DNA of 12,600 nucleotides, taken from contig CAMUGK010000021.1 in assembly GCA_947088415.1 (NCBI GenBank), positions 1 through 12,600 of the forward strand, in the 5' to 3' direction. The notes beneath the pieces were generated by a model. It was not told the origin of the DNA. It worked only from the letters and a program-made list of their open reading frames with translations, and ran no database searches. The position numbers and the translations under genes were made by a program. Below, one piece after another: positions 1-7,289 of the stretch; positions within the stretch are counted from its first letter, which is position 1, and every line of letters begins with the position of its first letter. The stretch comes from an uncultured Bacillota bacterium (GTDB taxonomy: Bacteria > Bacillota > Clostridia > Christensenellales > UBA1242).

Positions 1-47
1 AAAAGACGTGGGGGACTTTCGATTTCCCCCACACCCCCTCAAACGAC
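1..47 (+). repeat. Composite repeat copy 1, 5' module (cut by window edge)
   Basis: This is the start of the first composite repeat, truncated at the window edge. A hairpin with arms GTGGGGG (8-14) and CCCCCAC (26-32) encloses a loop that shares CTTKCGATTT with the copies at 2965 and 7290. It is preceded by an AAAAG box and followed by a CCCCTCAAACG box, both also found in those copies. The closing base pairs differ between copies but stay complementary. The upstream TTACTTTTC hairpin that starts the other two copies would lie just outside the window. Confidence 0.75.
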
Positions 48-211
48 TTACTTTAAAAAAGTAAGCAAAACGAAGTTGATTTTGTAGTCATTCTGGTGAG
101 CCGAACGAAGTGAGCCTTGAGCGTAGACACCCGCTGTCATCCTGAGCGTAGTCGAAGGATCTAGGGTGTCGTAGTTGAAAGATCCTGCGACAGCAGTGAG
201 TCGAAGAATCT
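48..211. mobile_element. Candidate 164-bp insertion within repeat copy 1, flanked by AACGAC
   Basis: Relative to the other two copies, copy 1 has extra sequence between its CAAACG box and its CTTTTAA box. The extra segment is bracketed by the 6-bp direct repeat AACGAC (42-47 and 212-217). Removing the segment and one AACGAC restores the order seen in the copies at 2965 and 7290. This looks like an insertion with target-site duplication. The insert starts with a CTTACTTT/AAAGTAAG hairpin (47-54/58-65; the first base of its left arm is the last base of the flanking AACGAC) and contains a TGTCATCCTGAGC-type palindromic repeat. It has no coding capacity, so it would have to be a non-autonomous element. 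The duplication is short and could be chance. Confidence 0.45.
133..211 (+). repeat. TGTCATCCTGAGCG...GGATCT dispersed palindromic repeat
   Basis: The stretch 135-162 begins TGTCATCCTGAGCG and ends GTCGAAGGATCT. A degenerate second unit ends in GTCGAAGAATCT (200-211). The segment can fold: GTCGAAGGATCT (151-162) faces AGATCCTGCGAC (180-191) with ten paired positions, and GCTGTC (133-138) faces GACAGC (189-194). This motif recurs between genes in many bacterial genomes. A reverse-oriented relative lies at 11316-11361 in this window. The segment is clearly richer in G+C than the surrounding sequence. Confidence 0.7.
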
Positions 212-225
212 AACGACCTTTTAAA

Positions 226-351
226 CATAAAATAAAATATTTGTCAAAAAATTTGCTAACGCAAAAAATTCTAACGAATTTCAAGTTTTTGACAAATATT
301 TTTATTTTGATGTTATTTTGCAATTAAGAAAACAAAATGAGAAATTTTGTT
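226..351 (+). repeat. Composite repeat copy 1, three-way-junction module
   Basis: A long outer stem pairs 229-250 with 286-308; both arms are A/T-rich and meet at GTCAAAAA/TTTTTGAC. The stem encloses two hairpins: TTTGC-TAAC-GCAAA (252-265) and AAATTC-TAAC-GAATTT (266-281). It is followed by a GCAATTAAGAA box and a 3' hairpin AACAAAAT/ATTTTGTT (331-351). The copies at 3068 and 7384 have the same architecture with different stem sequences. The copy lies about 100 bp upstream of the XRE gene at 454. Confidence 0.75.
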
Positions 352-388
352 TTGTGTAAAATATATTTATAAAATTTTTTAAACCATT

Positions 389-418
389 TTGGCTTAAGCG
401 AAACTTTTTTATTATAAA
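389..418 (+). promoter_or_regulatory. Possible promoter for the XRE gene at 454
   Basis: TTGGCT (389-394) and TATAAA (413-418) are separated by 18 bp. The -35 is weak, and a second TATACT lies at 424-429, so the assignment is tentative. The start site would fall about 30 bp before the ATG. Confidence 0.35.
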
Positions 419-453
419 TGTTTTATACTCCTATTGTGTTAAAAGGAGTAATT

Positions 454-693
454 ATGAATACAAAAGAAATTTTTATTAAAAGATTAAAGATTGCAATGGA
501 AGTAAGAGATGTAGATTCGGCAGAACTTGCAAGGTTAACTGGTTTAAGCAAGGTCATTGTTGACAGAATTTTGACTGGAGAGACAAAAAATATTCGTTGC
601 GTTAGGGTGATATCGTTTTGTCTCGCGTTAAAAGTGAGTTGTGATTATTTGTTAGGATTATCTGACAAAATGGAAATGAAAAAGCAGTCTTAA
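454..693 (+). CDS. Small XRE-family helix-turn-helix regulator
   Basis: A 79-residue protein made almost entirely of a Cro/C1-type helix-turn-helix domain. The recognition region is ELARLTGLSKVIVDRILTGE (residues 24-43). It ends with CDYLLGLSD, a signature of the fifth helix in this family. The start at 454 is chosen because AAAGGAG (442-448) sits five bases upstream; an in-frame ATG at 418 lacks a comparable site. There is no effector or dimerisation domain, so it is a stand-alone DNA-binding protein of unknown target. It lies alone between repeat copy 1 and the priA promoter. Family assignment is firm. Whether it acts on the adjacent cluster cannot be judged. Confidence 0.85.
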   Translation: MNTKEIFIKRLKIAMEVRDVDSAELARLTGLSKVIVDRILTGETKNIRCVRVISFCLALKVSCDYLLGLSDKMEMKKQS

Positions 694-741
694 GATTTTG
701 GTAATACTTTAAAAGAATTATTTAATTTTATTTAATAAATG

Positions 742-770
742 TTGAAATAAAAAGATTTTTATGTTAAAAT
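742..770 (+). promoter_or_regulatory. Housekeeping-type promoter for priA
   Basis: TTGAAA (742-747), a 17-bp spacer and TAAAAT (765-770), with TG at 762-763 forming an extended -10. The predicted start near 777 falls inside or next to the AAAGGG ribosome binding site (776-781), so the leader would be only about 11 nucleotides. An additional upstream promoter or read-through from 454 is possible. Confidence 0.65.
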
Positions 771-787
771 TAAGCAAAGGGTAAAAA

Positions 788-2962
788 ATGTTTGCTAAAG
801 TGATTATTGACCAAGACGCTAAAGCTCTTGACAAAACTTTTGAATATATTGTTCCTGATGACATGCAACTAACAAAAGGTATGCGTGTTTTTGTCGGTTT
901 TGGGTCAAGAGTTTTGCAAGGGTTTGTTATTGACATTTCCCAGACTTGTGAATATGACCAAAGTAAACTTAAAAAGATTATTTCTATTGTTGACACTTAT
1001 CCTGCAATTAAAAGTGAAATGCTTGAATGTATGAATTTTATGGTTGATAAGTTTCATTTAAAGCAAGCAAGTATTTTGCGACTTTTCATTCCTGCCGAAA
1101 TGCGAGAAGGAAAAGTGAAAGAACTTTTCCAAAGGGTTTTTACCTTGAATGACAAAATTTCTATTAATTTATCTAAAAATGCGAAAAAACAGTTAGAAAT
1201 TGTCGAATATTTGAAAGAAAAAAGCGAAGAAAAATCTAGTGTTCTTAACAATAATTTTGGAGCGGGTGCAGTTAAAAGTCTTTTAGATAAAGGGGTTTTA
1301 ATTGAAAATCAAAAGCAAAAACTTAGAAAGCCACTTTCAATTAATATTGATGACAAAAAAATAATTTTAAACAAAATGCAGTCAAATGCAGTTGAAGAGA
1401 TAAAAGATAATAAAACTTATTTGTTGCATGGCGTTACTGGTTCTGGCAAAACCGAAGTGTATATGCATTTAATTTCTCGTTGTTTAAACAATGGCAAGAA
1501 TGCAATTATGCTTGTGCCAGAGATTTCGTTAACACCGCAAATTTTGGCAAACTTTAAAGCAAGGTTTGGCGACGAAGTTGCAATTCTTCACAGCGGGCTT
1601 TCGGCTGGCGAGCGTTTTGATGAATGGCGTAGGTTATATTCGGGAGAAGCCAAGATTGCAATCGGGGCAAGGTCTGCCATATTTGCACCACTTGAAAATC
1701 TTGGGGTTATTATAATTGATGAAGAGCATGAACAAAGTTATATTTCTGAAAGCAATCCAAGGTTTTCGACTCATGAAGTGGCGTCTTTTAGGGCGAATTA
1801 TAACAATTGTCCATTGGTTTTAGGAAGTGCGACACCAAGCATTGAAAGTTATGAAAAGGCTAAAAAAGGCGAATATGTTTTAATTGAGCTTCCAGTTAGA
1901 GCCAACGGCAGAGAAATGCCACAAATTCAAATTGTTGACATGATTGGTGAAATTAGAAATGGCAATTCGGGAATTTTTTCAAATCAACTTCTTGCCGATT
2001 TAGTTAATATTATCAACAATAAAAAGCAAGCAATGTTATTTATCAATCGCAGGGGTTATTCATCATTTATGCGTTGTCAAGATTGTGGTTACATTGCAAA
2101 GTGCAGCGATTGCGATGTGAGTTTGGTTTATCATCAAGAAGATAACCGCCTAAAGTGTCACTATTGTGGCAAGCAGTTTAAGGTGTTAGACAGGTGTCCA
2201 AATTGTAGTAGTGAGCATATCAAGCATGGTGCGGTTGGAACAGAACAGGTTGTCAAAAAGATTCAAGAATTATTTCCTGTGGTTAAAGTTTTAAGAATGG
2301 ACAATGACACAACATCAAAGAAGAATGCTCATCAAAAAATTTTAGAAGAGTTTAAAAATACTCATCCCTGCATTCTTGTAGGAACACAAATGATTGCAAA
2401 AGGTCATGATTTTCAAGACGTTTTACTTGTTGGCATTATCGACGCCGACCAGAGTTTATATCAAAGCGATTATCGTTCGACTGAAAGGACATTTCAACTT
2501 ATAACTCAGGTGGCGGGGCGTGCTGGCAGGGGGCAAGAGCAAGGCAAAGTGATTTTGCAAACCTACAGTCCTAGGCATTACACTTACAAGTTTGTTTCTA
2601 ATTATGATTACAAAGGTTTTTTCAAAAAGGAAGAAAATATTCGTGAAACTGCGGTTTTTCCACCTTTTTCAAGGATAATTCGCATACTTTTTGCTGATAA
2701 AGATGAAGAAACCCTTAGACAACTTGTAAAAATGTGCTATAATGAAGTTGTTAAGATTAAAGAAAAATATTCTGGAGAGTTTTTATATCTTGACGTTATG
2801 AAGTCGCCAATCAAGCGAATGCAAAACAAGTTTCGTTATCAAATTCTCATGCGTTTAAGGTTAGACAAAGCTAACGAGATTGAAAACAAGGCGTTCAAGG
2901 TTATTGATGGGCTTTCAAAAGACAGCATTTTCTTTGAAATTAATCCAAGCAATATGAGTTAG
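788..2962 (+). CDS. priA: Primosomal protein N' (replication restart helicase PriA)
   Basis: PriA is a 3'-5' superfamily 2 helicase that recognises stalled forks and reloads the replicative helicase. At 724 residues the protein is close to the usual length. An N-terminal fork-binding region (about 1-110) is followed by the helicase core: GVTGSGKT (215-222, Walker A), DEEH (311-314), GTQMIAKGHD and QVAGRAGRG (574-582). Eight zinc-binding cysteines are all present (430, 433, 439, 442, 457, 460, 470, 473). The ATG at 788 follows AAAGGG. In Firmicutes priA typically heads this def-fmt cluster, as here, but the link to def is interrupted by a 394-bp spacer holding a structured repeat. Product assignment is secure. 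Confidence 0.98.
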   Translation: MFAKVIIDQDAKALDKTFEYIVPDDMQLTKGMRVFVGFGSRVLQGFVIDISQTCEYDQSKLKKIISIVDTYPAIKSEMLECMNFMVDKFHLKQASILRLFIPAEMREGKVKELFQRVFTLNDKISINLSKNAKKQLEIVEYLKEKSEEKSSVLNNNFGAGAVKSLLDKGVLIENQKQKLRKPLSINIDDKKIILNKMQSNAVEEIKDNKTYLLHGVTGSGKTEVYMHLISRCLNNGKNAIMLVPEISLTPQILANFKARFGDEVAILHSGLSAGERFDEWRRLYSGEAKIAIGARSAIFAPLENLGVIIIDEEHEQSYISESNPRFSTHEVASFRANYNNCPLVLGSATPSIESYEKAKKGEYVLIELPVRANGREMPQIQIVDMIGEIRNGNSGIFSNQLLADLVNIINNKKQAMLFINRRGYSSFMRCQDCGYIAKCSDCDVSLVYHQEDNRLKCHYCGKQFKVLDRCPNCSSEHIKHGAVGTEQVVKKIQELFPVVKVLRMDNDTTSKKNAHQKILEEFKNTHPCILVGTQMIAKGHDFQDVLLVGIIDADQSLYQSDYRSTERTFQLITQVAGRAGRGQEQGKVILQTYSPRHYTYKFVSNYDYKGFFKKEENIRETAVFPPFSRIIRILFADKDEETLRQLVKMCYNEVVKIKEKYSGEFLYLDVMKSPIKRMQNKFRYQILMRLRLDKANEIENKAFKVIDGLSKDSIFFEINPSNMS

Positions 2963-2964
2963 AC

Positions 2965-3030
2965 GTTACTTTTCAAGTTGGTGAAAAGTAACCAAAAGCC
3001 ACTGGGGGTTGCGATTCCCCCAGACCCCAC
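2965..3030 (+). repeat. Composite repeat copy 2, two-hairpin 5' module
   Basis: Starts two bases after the priA stop. Hairpin one has perfect 11-bp arms GTTACTTTTCA (2965-2975) and TGAAAAGTAAC (2982-2992). A CAAAAGC box follows. Hairpin two has arms CTGGGGG (3002-3008) and CCCCCAG (3017-3023) around TTGCGATT. A CCCCACAAACG box follows. Neither hairpin has a U-tract, so they do not look like standard intrinsic terminators. Confidence 0.8.
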
Positions 3031-3067
3031 AAACGCTTTTAAGGTTGGTTTTGAAAAATAACTCATA

Positions 3068-3193
3068 TCATAAAGCGAATAATAGTCAAACGATTTGCTT
3101 ACGCAAAAATTTTCTTGAGAAATTCAAGCGTTTGACAATTATTCTTATTTATGACTAAATGGCAATTAATAAAACAAAATGATACCATTTGTT
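3068..3193 (+). repeat. Composite repeat copy 2, three-way-junction module
   Basis: The outer stem pairs 3077-3092 with 3129-3144 (15 of 16 positions) and continues as TCATAAA (3068-3074) with TTTATGA (3148-3154). Inside are TTTGC-TTAC-GCAAA (3094-3107) and a second A/T hairpin centred on TTTC-TTGA-GAAA (3111-3122). The GGCAATTAATAA box and a 3' hairpin (3173-3193, AACAAAATG with CATTTGTT) close the element. The outer stem sequence is unrelated to that of copies 1 and 3. Confidence 0.8.
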
Positions 3194-3217
3194 CTAAGTG
3201 AAGAGAGAAAGAAAATT

Positions 3218-3334
3218 AAGAATTTCATTTATTGGCGAAAGCAAAAAATATTCATTTGCGACGCGAAGGCAAAAAATTGCCAAGTGTCGCAAATTAAAAT
3301 TCTTTTGGTTACTTTTCTTAATAAGAAAAGTAAC
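3218..3334 (+). other. Nested palindromes in the def leader
   Basis: Between repeat copy 2 and def, AAGAATTT (3218-3225) pairs with AAATTCTT (3297-3304), enclosing ATTTGCGAC (3254-3262) with GTCGCAAAT (3286-3294) and GGCAA (3268-3272) with TTGCC (3277-3281). A perfect 13-bp inverted repeat with a one-base centre follows: GTTACTTTTCTTA (3308-3320) and TAAGAAAAGTAAC (3322-3334). Its GTTACTTTTC/GAAAAGTAAC arms match the first hairpin of repeat copy 2. It ends 10 bases before the def ribosome binding site, so it would lie in the def leader if transcription comes from upstream. Confidence 0.6.
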
Positions 3335-3356
3335 ACCAATAAAAAAAGGAGAAAAT

Positions 3357-3824
3357 ATGGCAATAAGAAAAATTGTTTATGAAGGCGATGAATTGTTAAG
3401 AAAAAAGTCTAAGCCAGTCAAGGATTTTGATGATGACCTTGAAGAGCTTTTAGATGATATGAAAGAGACTATGTATGCCAATGACGGCATGGGACTTGCT
3501 GCTGTTCAAGTCGGGGTTTTAAGACGTGTTGTTATTGTTGACGCAAATGGCATGTTTGTTGAATTAATTAATCCTGAAATTATCAAAACCGAAGGCGAAG
3601 ATATTGACACGGAAGGATGTTTAAGCGTCCTTGGGTTTAGTGATAAAGTTAAAAGACCTTATAGAGTGACTGTTAAGGCGTTTGATAGATATGGTTACCC
3701 ATTTGAAATTACTGGCGAAAAATATTTTGCACGTTGTGTTTGTCATGAACTTGACCACTTGGATGGAGTTTTATATATCGACAAAAGTGAAAATAAAAGT
3801 AAATACAAAAGGAAAGGCAAATAA
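3357..3824 (+). CDS. def: Peptide deformylase
   Basis: The enzyme removes the formyl group from the N-terminal methionine of nascent proteins at the ribosome exit. The three signature motifs are complete: GMGLAAVQ (44-51), EGCLS (86-90, metal-ligand Cys88) and HELDH (130-134, metal ligands His130 and His134, catalytic Glu131). The 155-residue length is normal. The start at 3357 (MAIRKIV) is set by AAAGGAG (3345-3351) and by family alignment. A 53-residue in-frame extension starting at 3198 is translated from palindromic leader sequence and is not credible. The stop codon abuts the GTG of fmt, so the two are probably translationally coupled; fmt does the opposite reaction on the initiator. Confidence 0.97.
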   Translation: MAIRKIVYEGDELLRKKSKPVKDFDDDLEELLDDMKETMYANDGMGLAAVQVGVLRRVVIVDANGMFVELINPEIIKTEGEDIDTEGCLSVLGFSDKVKRPYRVTVKAFDRYGYPFEITGEKYFARCVCHELDHLDGVLYIDKSENKSKYKRKGK

Positions 3825-4730
3825 GTGAAAGTATTGTTTTTGGGTAGCAGTAAATTTTCAAAAATTGTGCTTGAAAAAGTGCTTGAAAGTAAGCACGATG
3901 TTTGTGGTGTGATAACTCAACCACCAAGAGAAGCAGGCCGTGGACATAAAATTTCAAAAACTTGTGTTCATGAATTTGCTGAACAAAAAGGACTTCAAGT
4001 TTACACTTTTGAAAAACTTAGTCGCAGTTTCGATGAAATTAAAAAAATAGATTATGACATAGCACTAGTTGCATCGTTTGGTCAAATTTTGACGCAAGAA
4101 TTTTTAGATAATAGGCCTTGCATCAATGTTCATCCATCATTACTTCCTAAATACCGCGGAGCAACACCTATTCAATCTGCAATTTTAAATGGCGACGACA
4201 AGACTGGCGTTACTATTATGAAAGTAGTAAAAGAAGTTGACGCAGGCGATATAATCATACAGGAGCAAACGCCACTATCTAAGGAAATTATGTTTTCTGA
4301 AGTAGAAAATCAACTTGCCGAGTTGGGTGGCAACTTGGCAGTTCAAGCACTTGATTTATTTCAAAATGGTCAACAAAAATTTATACCACAAGATAACAAT
4401 AAAGTAGTTTTAGTTAGACAATTAACTAAAGAAGACGGCTATTTAGATTTTTCTAAAAATGCAAAAGAGATTTTTGATAGATTTAGGGCGTTAAGTGAGT
4501 GCCTTGGCACATACATCTTGCTTGGCGAGCAGAAAATTAAAGTTACTGAAATGGAAATAGTAGATTTGTGTGGAAAGCCAAAAGAAATTTTGATTAACAA
4601 AAAAAGATTTGTTATTGCTTGCGCCGATAAGGCTATTGAAATTAAAAAATGCCAAGCATTGAGCGGTAAAATAGTAGACGCAAATTCATTTTTGAATGGT
4701 TGGCATGGGGATTTAAACGAGGTTAGATGA
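3825..4730 (+). CDS. fmt: Methionyl-tRNA formyltransferase
   Basis: Transfers a formyl group from 10-formyl-tetrahydrofolate to Met-tRNAfMet for initiation. The N-terminal Rossmann-type catalytic domain carries NVHPSLLPKYRGATP (101-115), with the catalytic pair Asn101/His103 and the SLLPxYRG folate-domain signature, and EVDAGD (137-142) with catalytic Asp139. The C-terminal OB-like tRNA-binding domain occupies roughly 200-300. The 301-residue length is slightly short but within the family range. The start codon is GTG directly after the def stop, with AAAGGAAAGG shortly upstream. The 3' end overlaps rlmN by four bases (ATGA). The rsmB gene often found next in Firmicutes is not here. Confidence 0.97.
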   Translation: MKVLFLGSSKFSKIVLEKVLESKHDVCGVITQPPREAGRGHKISKTCVHEFAEQKGLQVYTFEKLSRSFDEIKKIDYDIALVASFGQILTQEFLDNRPCINVHPSLLPKYRGATPIQSAILNGDDKTGVTIMKVVKEVDAGDIIIQEQTPLSKEIMFSEVENQLAELGGNLAVQALDLFQNGQQKFIPQDNNKVVLVRQLTKEDGYLDFSKNAKEIFDRFRALSECLGTYILLGEQKIKVTEMEIVDLCGKPKEILINKKRFVIACADKAIEIKKCQALSGKIVDANSFLNGWHGDLNEVR

Positions 4731-5761
4731 TTTTATCGGATTTATCACTTGAAGAAATTCAAAGTTATGCAACAGAAAAAGGTTTGCCAAACTACCGTGG
4801 CAGGCAACTTTTTGATGCAATTTATAGTGGTAAAACTTTGCAAGAGATTTCAAATATTTCTAAAAATATTTTAAGTTTAATAGAAGAAGACTATCCAAAA
4901 TATAAAATTGTTAAAAAGTTGACAAGTAAGGAAGACGGAACAAAAAAATATATATTTATGTTTAATGATAGTCAAGTTGTTGAAGGTGTTTTAATGGAAT
5001 ATAAATATGGCAAAACACTTTGCATTTCAACTCAAGTGGGTTGTAGAATGGGTTGCAAGTTTTGTGCTTCAGGATTGAATGGGCTTATTCGCAATCTTTC
5101 AGCAGGCGAAATTTTGGGACAAGTTTTGCTTGTCAACAAAGACTTGGGCGGAAGTTTAAAGAAAAGAGAAATTACAAATTTAGTTTTAATGGGCAGTGGC
5201 GAGCCACTTGACAATTATGAAAATGTCACTAAATTTTTAAATCTTATCTCTTGTCAAGATGGCTTAAATATCAGTCAACGTAACATTTCACTTTCAACCT
5301 GTGGTTTAGTTCCAAAGATTAAACAACTTGCCGATGATGGTTTTAATATTACACTTACTATTTCACTTCATGCACCAAACGATGAAATCAGAAGACAAAC
5401 CATGCCAATTGCAAATTCTTATTCAATCGATGAAATTTTGTCTGCTTGTAAATATTATTTTAACAAAACACATAGGCGTGTGGTTTTTGAATATACGCTT
5501 ATCAAAGGCGTGAACGACAGCAAAGAAAGTGCAGACGAACTTTGCAAAAGGCTTAAAGGCTTGTCATGTCATGTTAATGTTATTCCACTTAATGAAGTTA
5601 AAGAGAGAAAATTAAAATCAGCAACTCGAAAAGATTGCTATGATTTTGTTGCATTATTAGAAAAGGGTGGACTTTCAGCCACAGTTCGTCGAACCATGGG
5701 CGATGATATATCTGGTGCGTGCGGACAACTTAGAAACTCATATTTGGAGGGCAAGGTATGA
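4727..5761 (+). CDS. rlmN: Dual-specificity 23S rRNA/tRNA adenine-C2 methyltransferase (radical SAM)
   Basis: RlmN methylates C2 of A2503 in 23S rRNA and of A37 in some tRNAs, affecting the peptidyl-transferase centre and decoding accuracy. The radical SAM cluster motif is CRMGCKFC (Cys106, 110, 113). Cys99 and Cys332 (in GACGQL) occupy the positions of the two mechanistic cysteines of the family. SAM-binding GSGEPLDNY (156-164) departs from the common GMGEPLxNY by Met to Ser. Length (344) is typical. It overlaps fmt at its start and rsgA at its end, both as ATGA, indicating tight coupling. A Cfr assignment is unlikely: the synteny with fmt and rsgA and the overall layout are those of RlmN. 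Confidence 0.96.
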   Translation: MILSDLSLEEIQSYATEKGLPNYRGRQLFDAIYSGKTLQEISNISKNILSLIEEDYPKYKIVKKLTSKEDGTKKYIFMFNDSQVVEGVLMEYKYGKTLCISTQVGCRMGCKFCASGLNGLIRNLSAGEILGQVLLVNKDLGGSLKKREITNLVLMGSGEPLDNYENVTKFLNLISCQDGLNISQRNISLSTCGLVPKIKQLADDGFNITLTISLHAPNDEIRRQTMPIANSYSIDEILSACKYYFNKTHRRVVFEYTLIKGVNDSKESADELCKRLKGLSCHVNVIPLNEVKERKLKSATRKDCYDFVALLEKGGLSATVRRTMGDDISGACGQLRNSYLEGKV

Positions 5762-6594
5762 AAGGGCTTGTAATAAAGAAAAATGCAAATCTCTTTTCGG
5801 TTGAAGTGAACGGCGAAGTTAAAGATTTGCTTCCACGTGGCACTCTAAAAAAAGACGGCATTTATGTTGGCGACGTTGTTGAATTCAATGAGACGATAGA
5901 GAAAGTTTATGCAAGAAAAAACCTTATGATAAGGCCACCAATGGCTAACCTTGACAAGATTTTTATTGTCATTTCTCCATCTCCACAACCAGACTTGTTG
6001 TTAGTTGACAAAATGATTCTTTGTTGTTTTGTTAAAGGAATTACTCCAATACTTGTAATCAACAAAGAAGATATTTCTAGTCAAGAATTTTTGAAAAATA
6101 TTAAAAAAATATATAAAAATGTGGCAAAAATTATTGTTTGCAGTGCAAAAAAACAAGATGTTGAAAAAATTAAAAGCCAAATTAAAGGGATTTGTGCCTT
6201 TGCAGGACAAAGTGCGGTGGGCAAGTCTTCACTTATCAATGAACTTTTAGGGGAAAGAAAAGCACAAATTGGCGACCTTTCTAAAAAGATAGAGCGTGGC
6301 AAACAGACCACACGAATGGTAAGTTTGTTTTCTTTGGGGCAAGGCTATCTTGCAGACACTGCTGGCTTTTCAAGTTTAGACGTAAATATGCTTATAGACA
6401 TTCAACTTAGAGAAGTTGACAAATATTATCCTGACTTTTTGCCATATTTAAGTGAATGTAAATATCGTTCTTGCAATCATAAAAACCCAAAGGAATGTGG
6501 ATTATTAAAAAATCTTGACTTAGGCAATATAAGTGAATTAAGATATAAAAACTATTTAAAAATAATTGACAGTTTGGCTCAAAAAAAGAGATAA
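5758..6594 (+). CDS. rsgA: Ribosome small-subunit biogenesis GTPase RsgA
   Basis: RsgA (YjeQ/YloQ) is a circularly permuted GTPase that checks late 30S subunit maturation. Domains in order: an N-terminal OB fold (about 1-60); the G domain in permuted order with NKED (102-105, G4), CSAKK (128-132, G5), GQSAVGKSS (150-158, P-loop), a TT switch (184-185) and DTAGF (200-204, G3); and a C-terminal zinc finger, Cys234-x4-Cys239-x-His241-x5-Cys247. At 278 residues it is compact. In most Firmicutes the upstream neighbours are the PP2C phosphatase and the PASTA kinase; here rlmN directly overlaps its start. rpe follows after 19 bases. Confidence 0.96.
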   Translation: MKGLVIKKNANLFSVEVNGEVKDLLPRGTLKKDGIYVGDVVEFNETIEKVYARKNLMIRPPMANLDKIFIVISPSPQPDLLLVDKMILCCFVKGITPILVINKEDISSQEFLKNIKKIYKNVAKIIVCSAKKQDVEKIKSQIKGICAFAGQSAVGKSSLINELLGERKAQIGDLSKKIERGKQTTRMVSLFSLGQGYLADTAGFSSLDVNMLIDIQLREVDKYYPDFLPYLSECKYRSCNHKNPKECGLLKNLDLGNISELRYKNYLKIIDSLAQKKR

Positions 6595-6613
6595 TATAAA
6601 AAAGGAATGAATT

Positions 6614-7285
6614 ATGAAAAAAAATGTTTATGTTTCACTTTCAACTTTATGTATTAAAGATTTTCAACATATAACCGAATATGCCAAAGTCATGCAGGGC
6701 AAGGCGGACATGCTTCACTGCGATGTTGGGGACGGAGTTTTTGTTGATTGCAAAACTTATGACGCTTCGTTGATTAAAGGGATAAATAAAAATAGCCTAA
6801 TCATGCTTGATGTTCATCTTATGGTTGACGAGCCAGAGTTAAAATATCTTGAATATATAAAGGCAGGTGCAAATATTGTTACACTTCATTATGAAGCCTT
6901 TAAAAACAAAGAACTTCTTCCCCAAGTAATTAAAAATATACAATTCAACAGAGTTCTTGCAGGGCTTGCAATCAAACCTGAAACTTCTTTTAAAGAAGTT
7001 AAAACCTATCTTTTTGATGTTGATGTTGTGCTTGTTTTAGGCGTTGACCCCGGTGCAAGTGGGCAAAAGTTTAAACCAGAGACAATAAAAAAGATTAAAG
7101 AGATAGATAAGTTTAGACAAGAAAATAATCTCAGTTTCAAAATCCAAGTCGATGGTGGTGTAAATGAACAAAACGCAAAAACCCTTGTTGACGCGGGTGC
7201 TGACATTTTAGTTAGCGGCAATTATGTATTCAATTCGCCAGATAGAGAAAAAGCAATTGAAAATTTAAGAAATTGCATAAAATAA
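6614..7285 (+). CDS. rpe: Ribulose-phosphate 3-epimerase (divergent)
   Basis: A (beta/alpha)8-barrel enzyme interconverting ribulose 5-phosphate and xylulose 5-phosphate in the pentose phosphate pathway. Metal and acid/base residues are kept: His35 and Asp37 in HCDVGDG, His68 in DVHLM, Asp180 in VDGG. The phosphate-binding loop reads GVDPGASGQ (143-151), whereas most family members have VNPGFGGQ. The N-terminal motif is VSLSTL instead of PSILSAD, and LNPAT is replaced by IKPET. The protein is therefore a diverged member; an epimerase for a related sugar phosphate is possible, since related allulose-6-phosphate epimerases also carry VDPG. Position after rsgA is the usual one for rpe. AAAGGAATG precedes the ATG. 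Confidence 0.88.
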   Translation: MKKNVYVSLSTLCIKDFQHITEYAKVMQGKADMLHCDVGDGVFVDCKTYDASLIKGINKNSLIMLDVHLMVDEPELKYLEYIKAGANIVTLHYEAFKNKELLPQVIKNIQFNRVLAGLAIKPETSFKEVKTYLFDVDVVLVLGVDPGASGQKFKPETIKKIKEIDKFRQENNLSFKIQVDGGVNEQNAKTLVDAGADILVSGNYVFNSPDREKAIENLRNCIK

Positions 7286-7289
7286 TCTC

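Noticed and set aside
1..351. CRISPR array or riboswitch in the repeat-rich 5' region
   Set aside because: There are no regularly spaced direct repeats with unique spacers, and copies of the element precede functionally unrelated genes, which does not fit a metabolite riboswitch.
3198..3356. N-terminal extension of def
   Set aside because: The extra 53 residues are encoded by palindromes, no deformylase has them, and a strong ribosome binding site precedes the internal ATG at 3357.
3179..3382. Open frame starting in repeat copy 2 and running into def
   Set aside because: It begins inside the 3' hairpin of the repeat, has no ribosome binding site, translates palindromic leader sequence and overlaps def in another frame.
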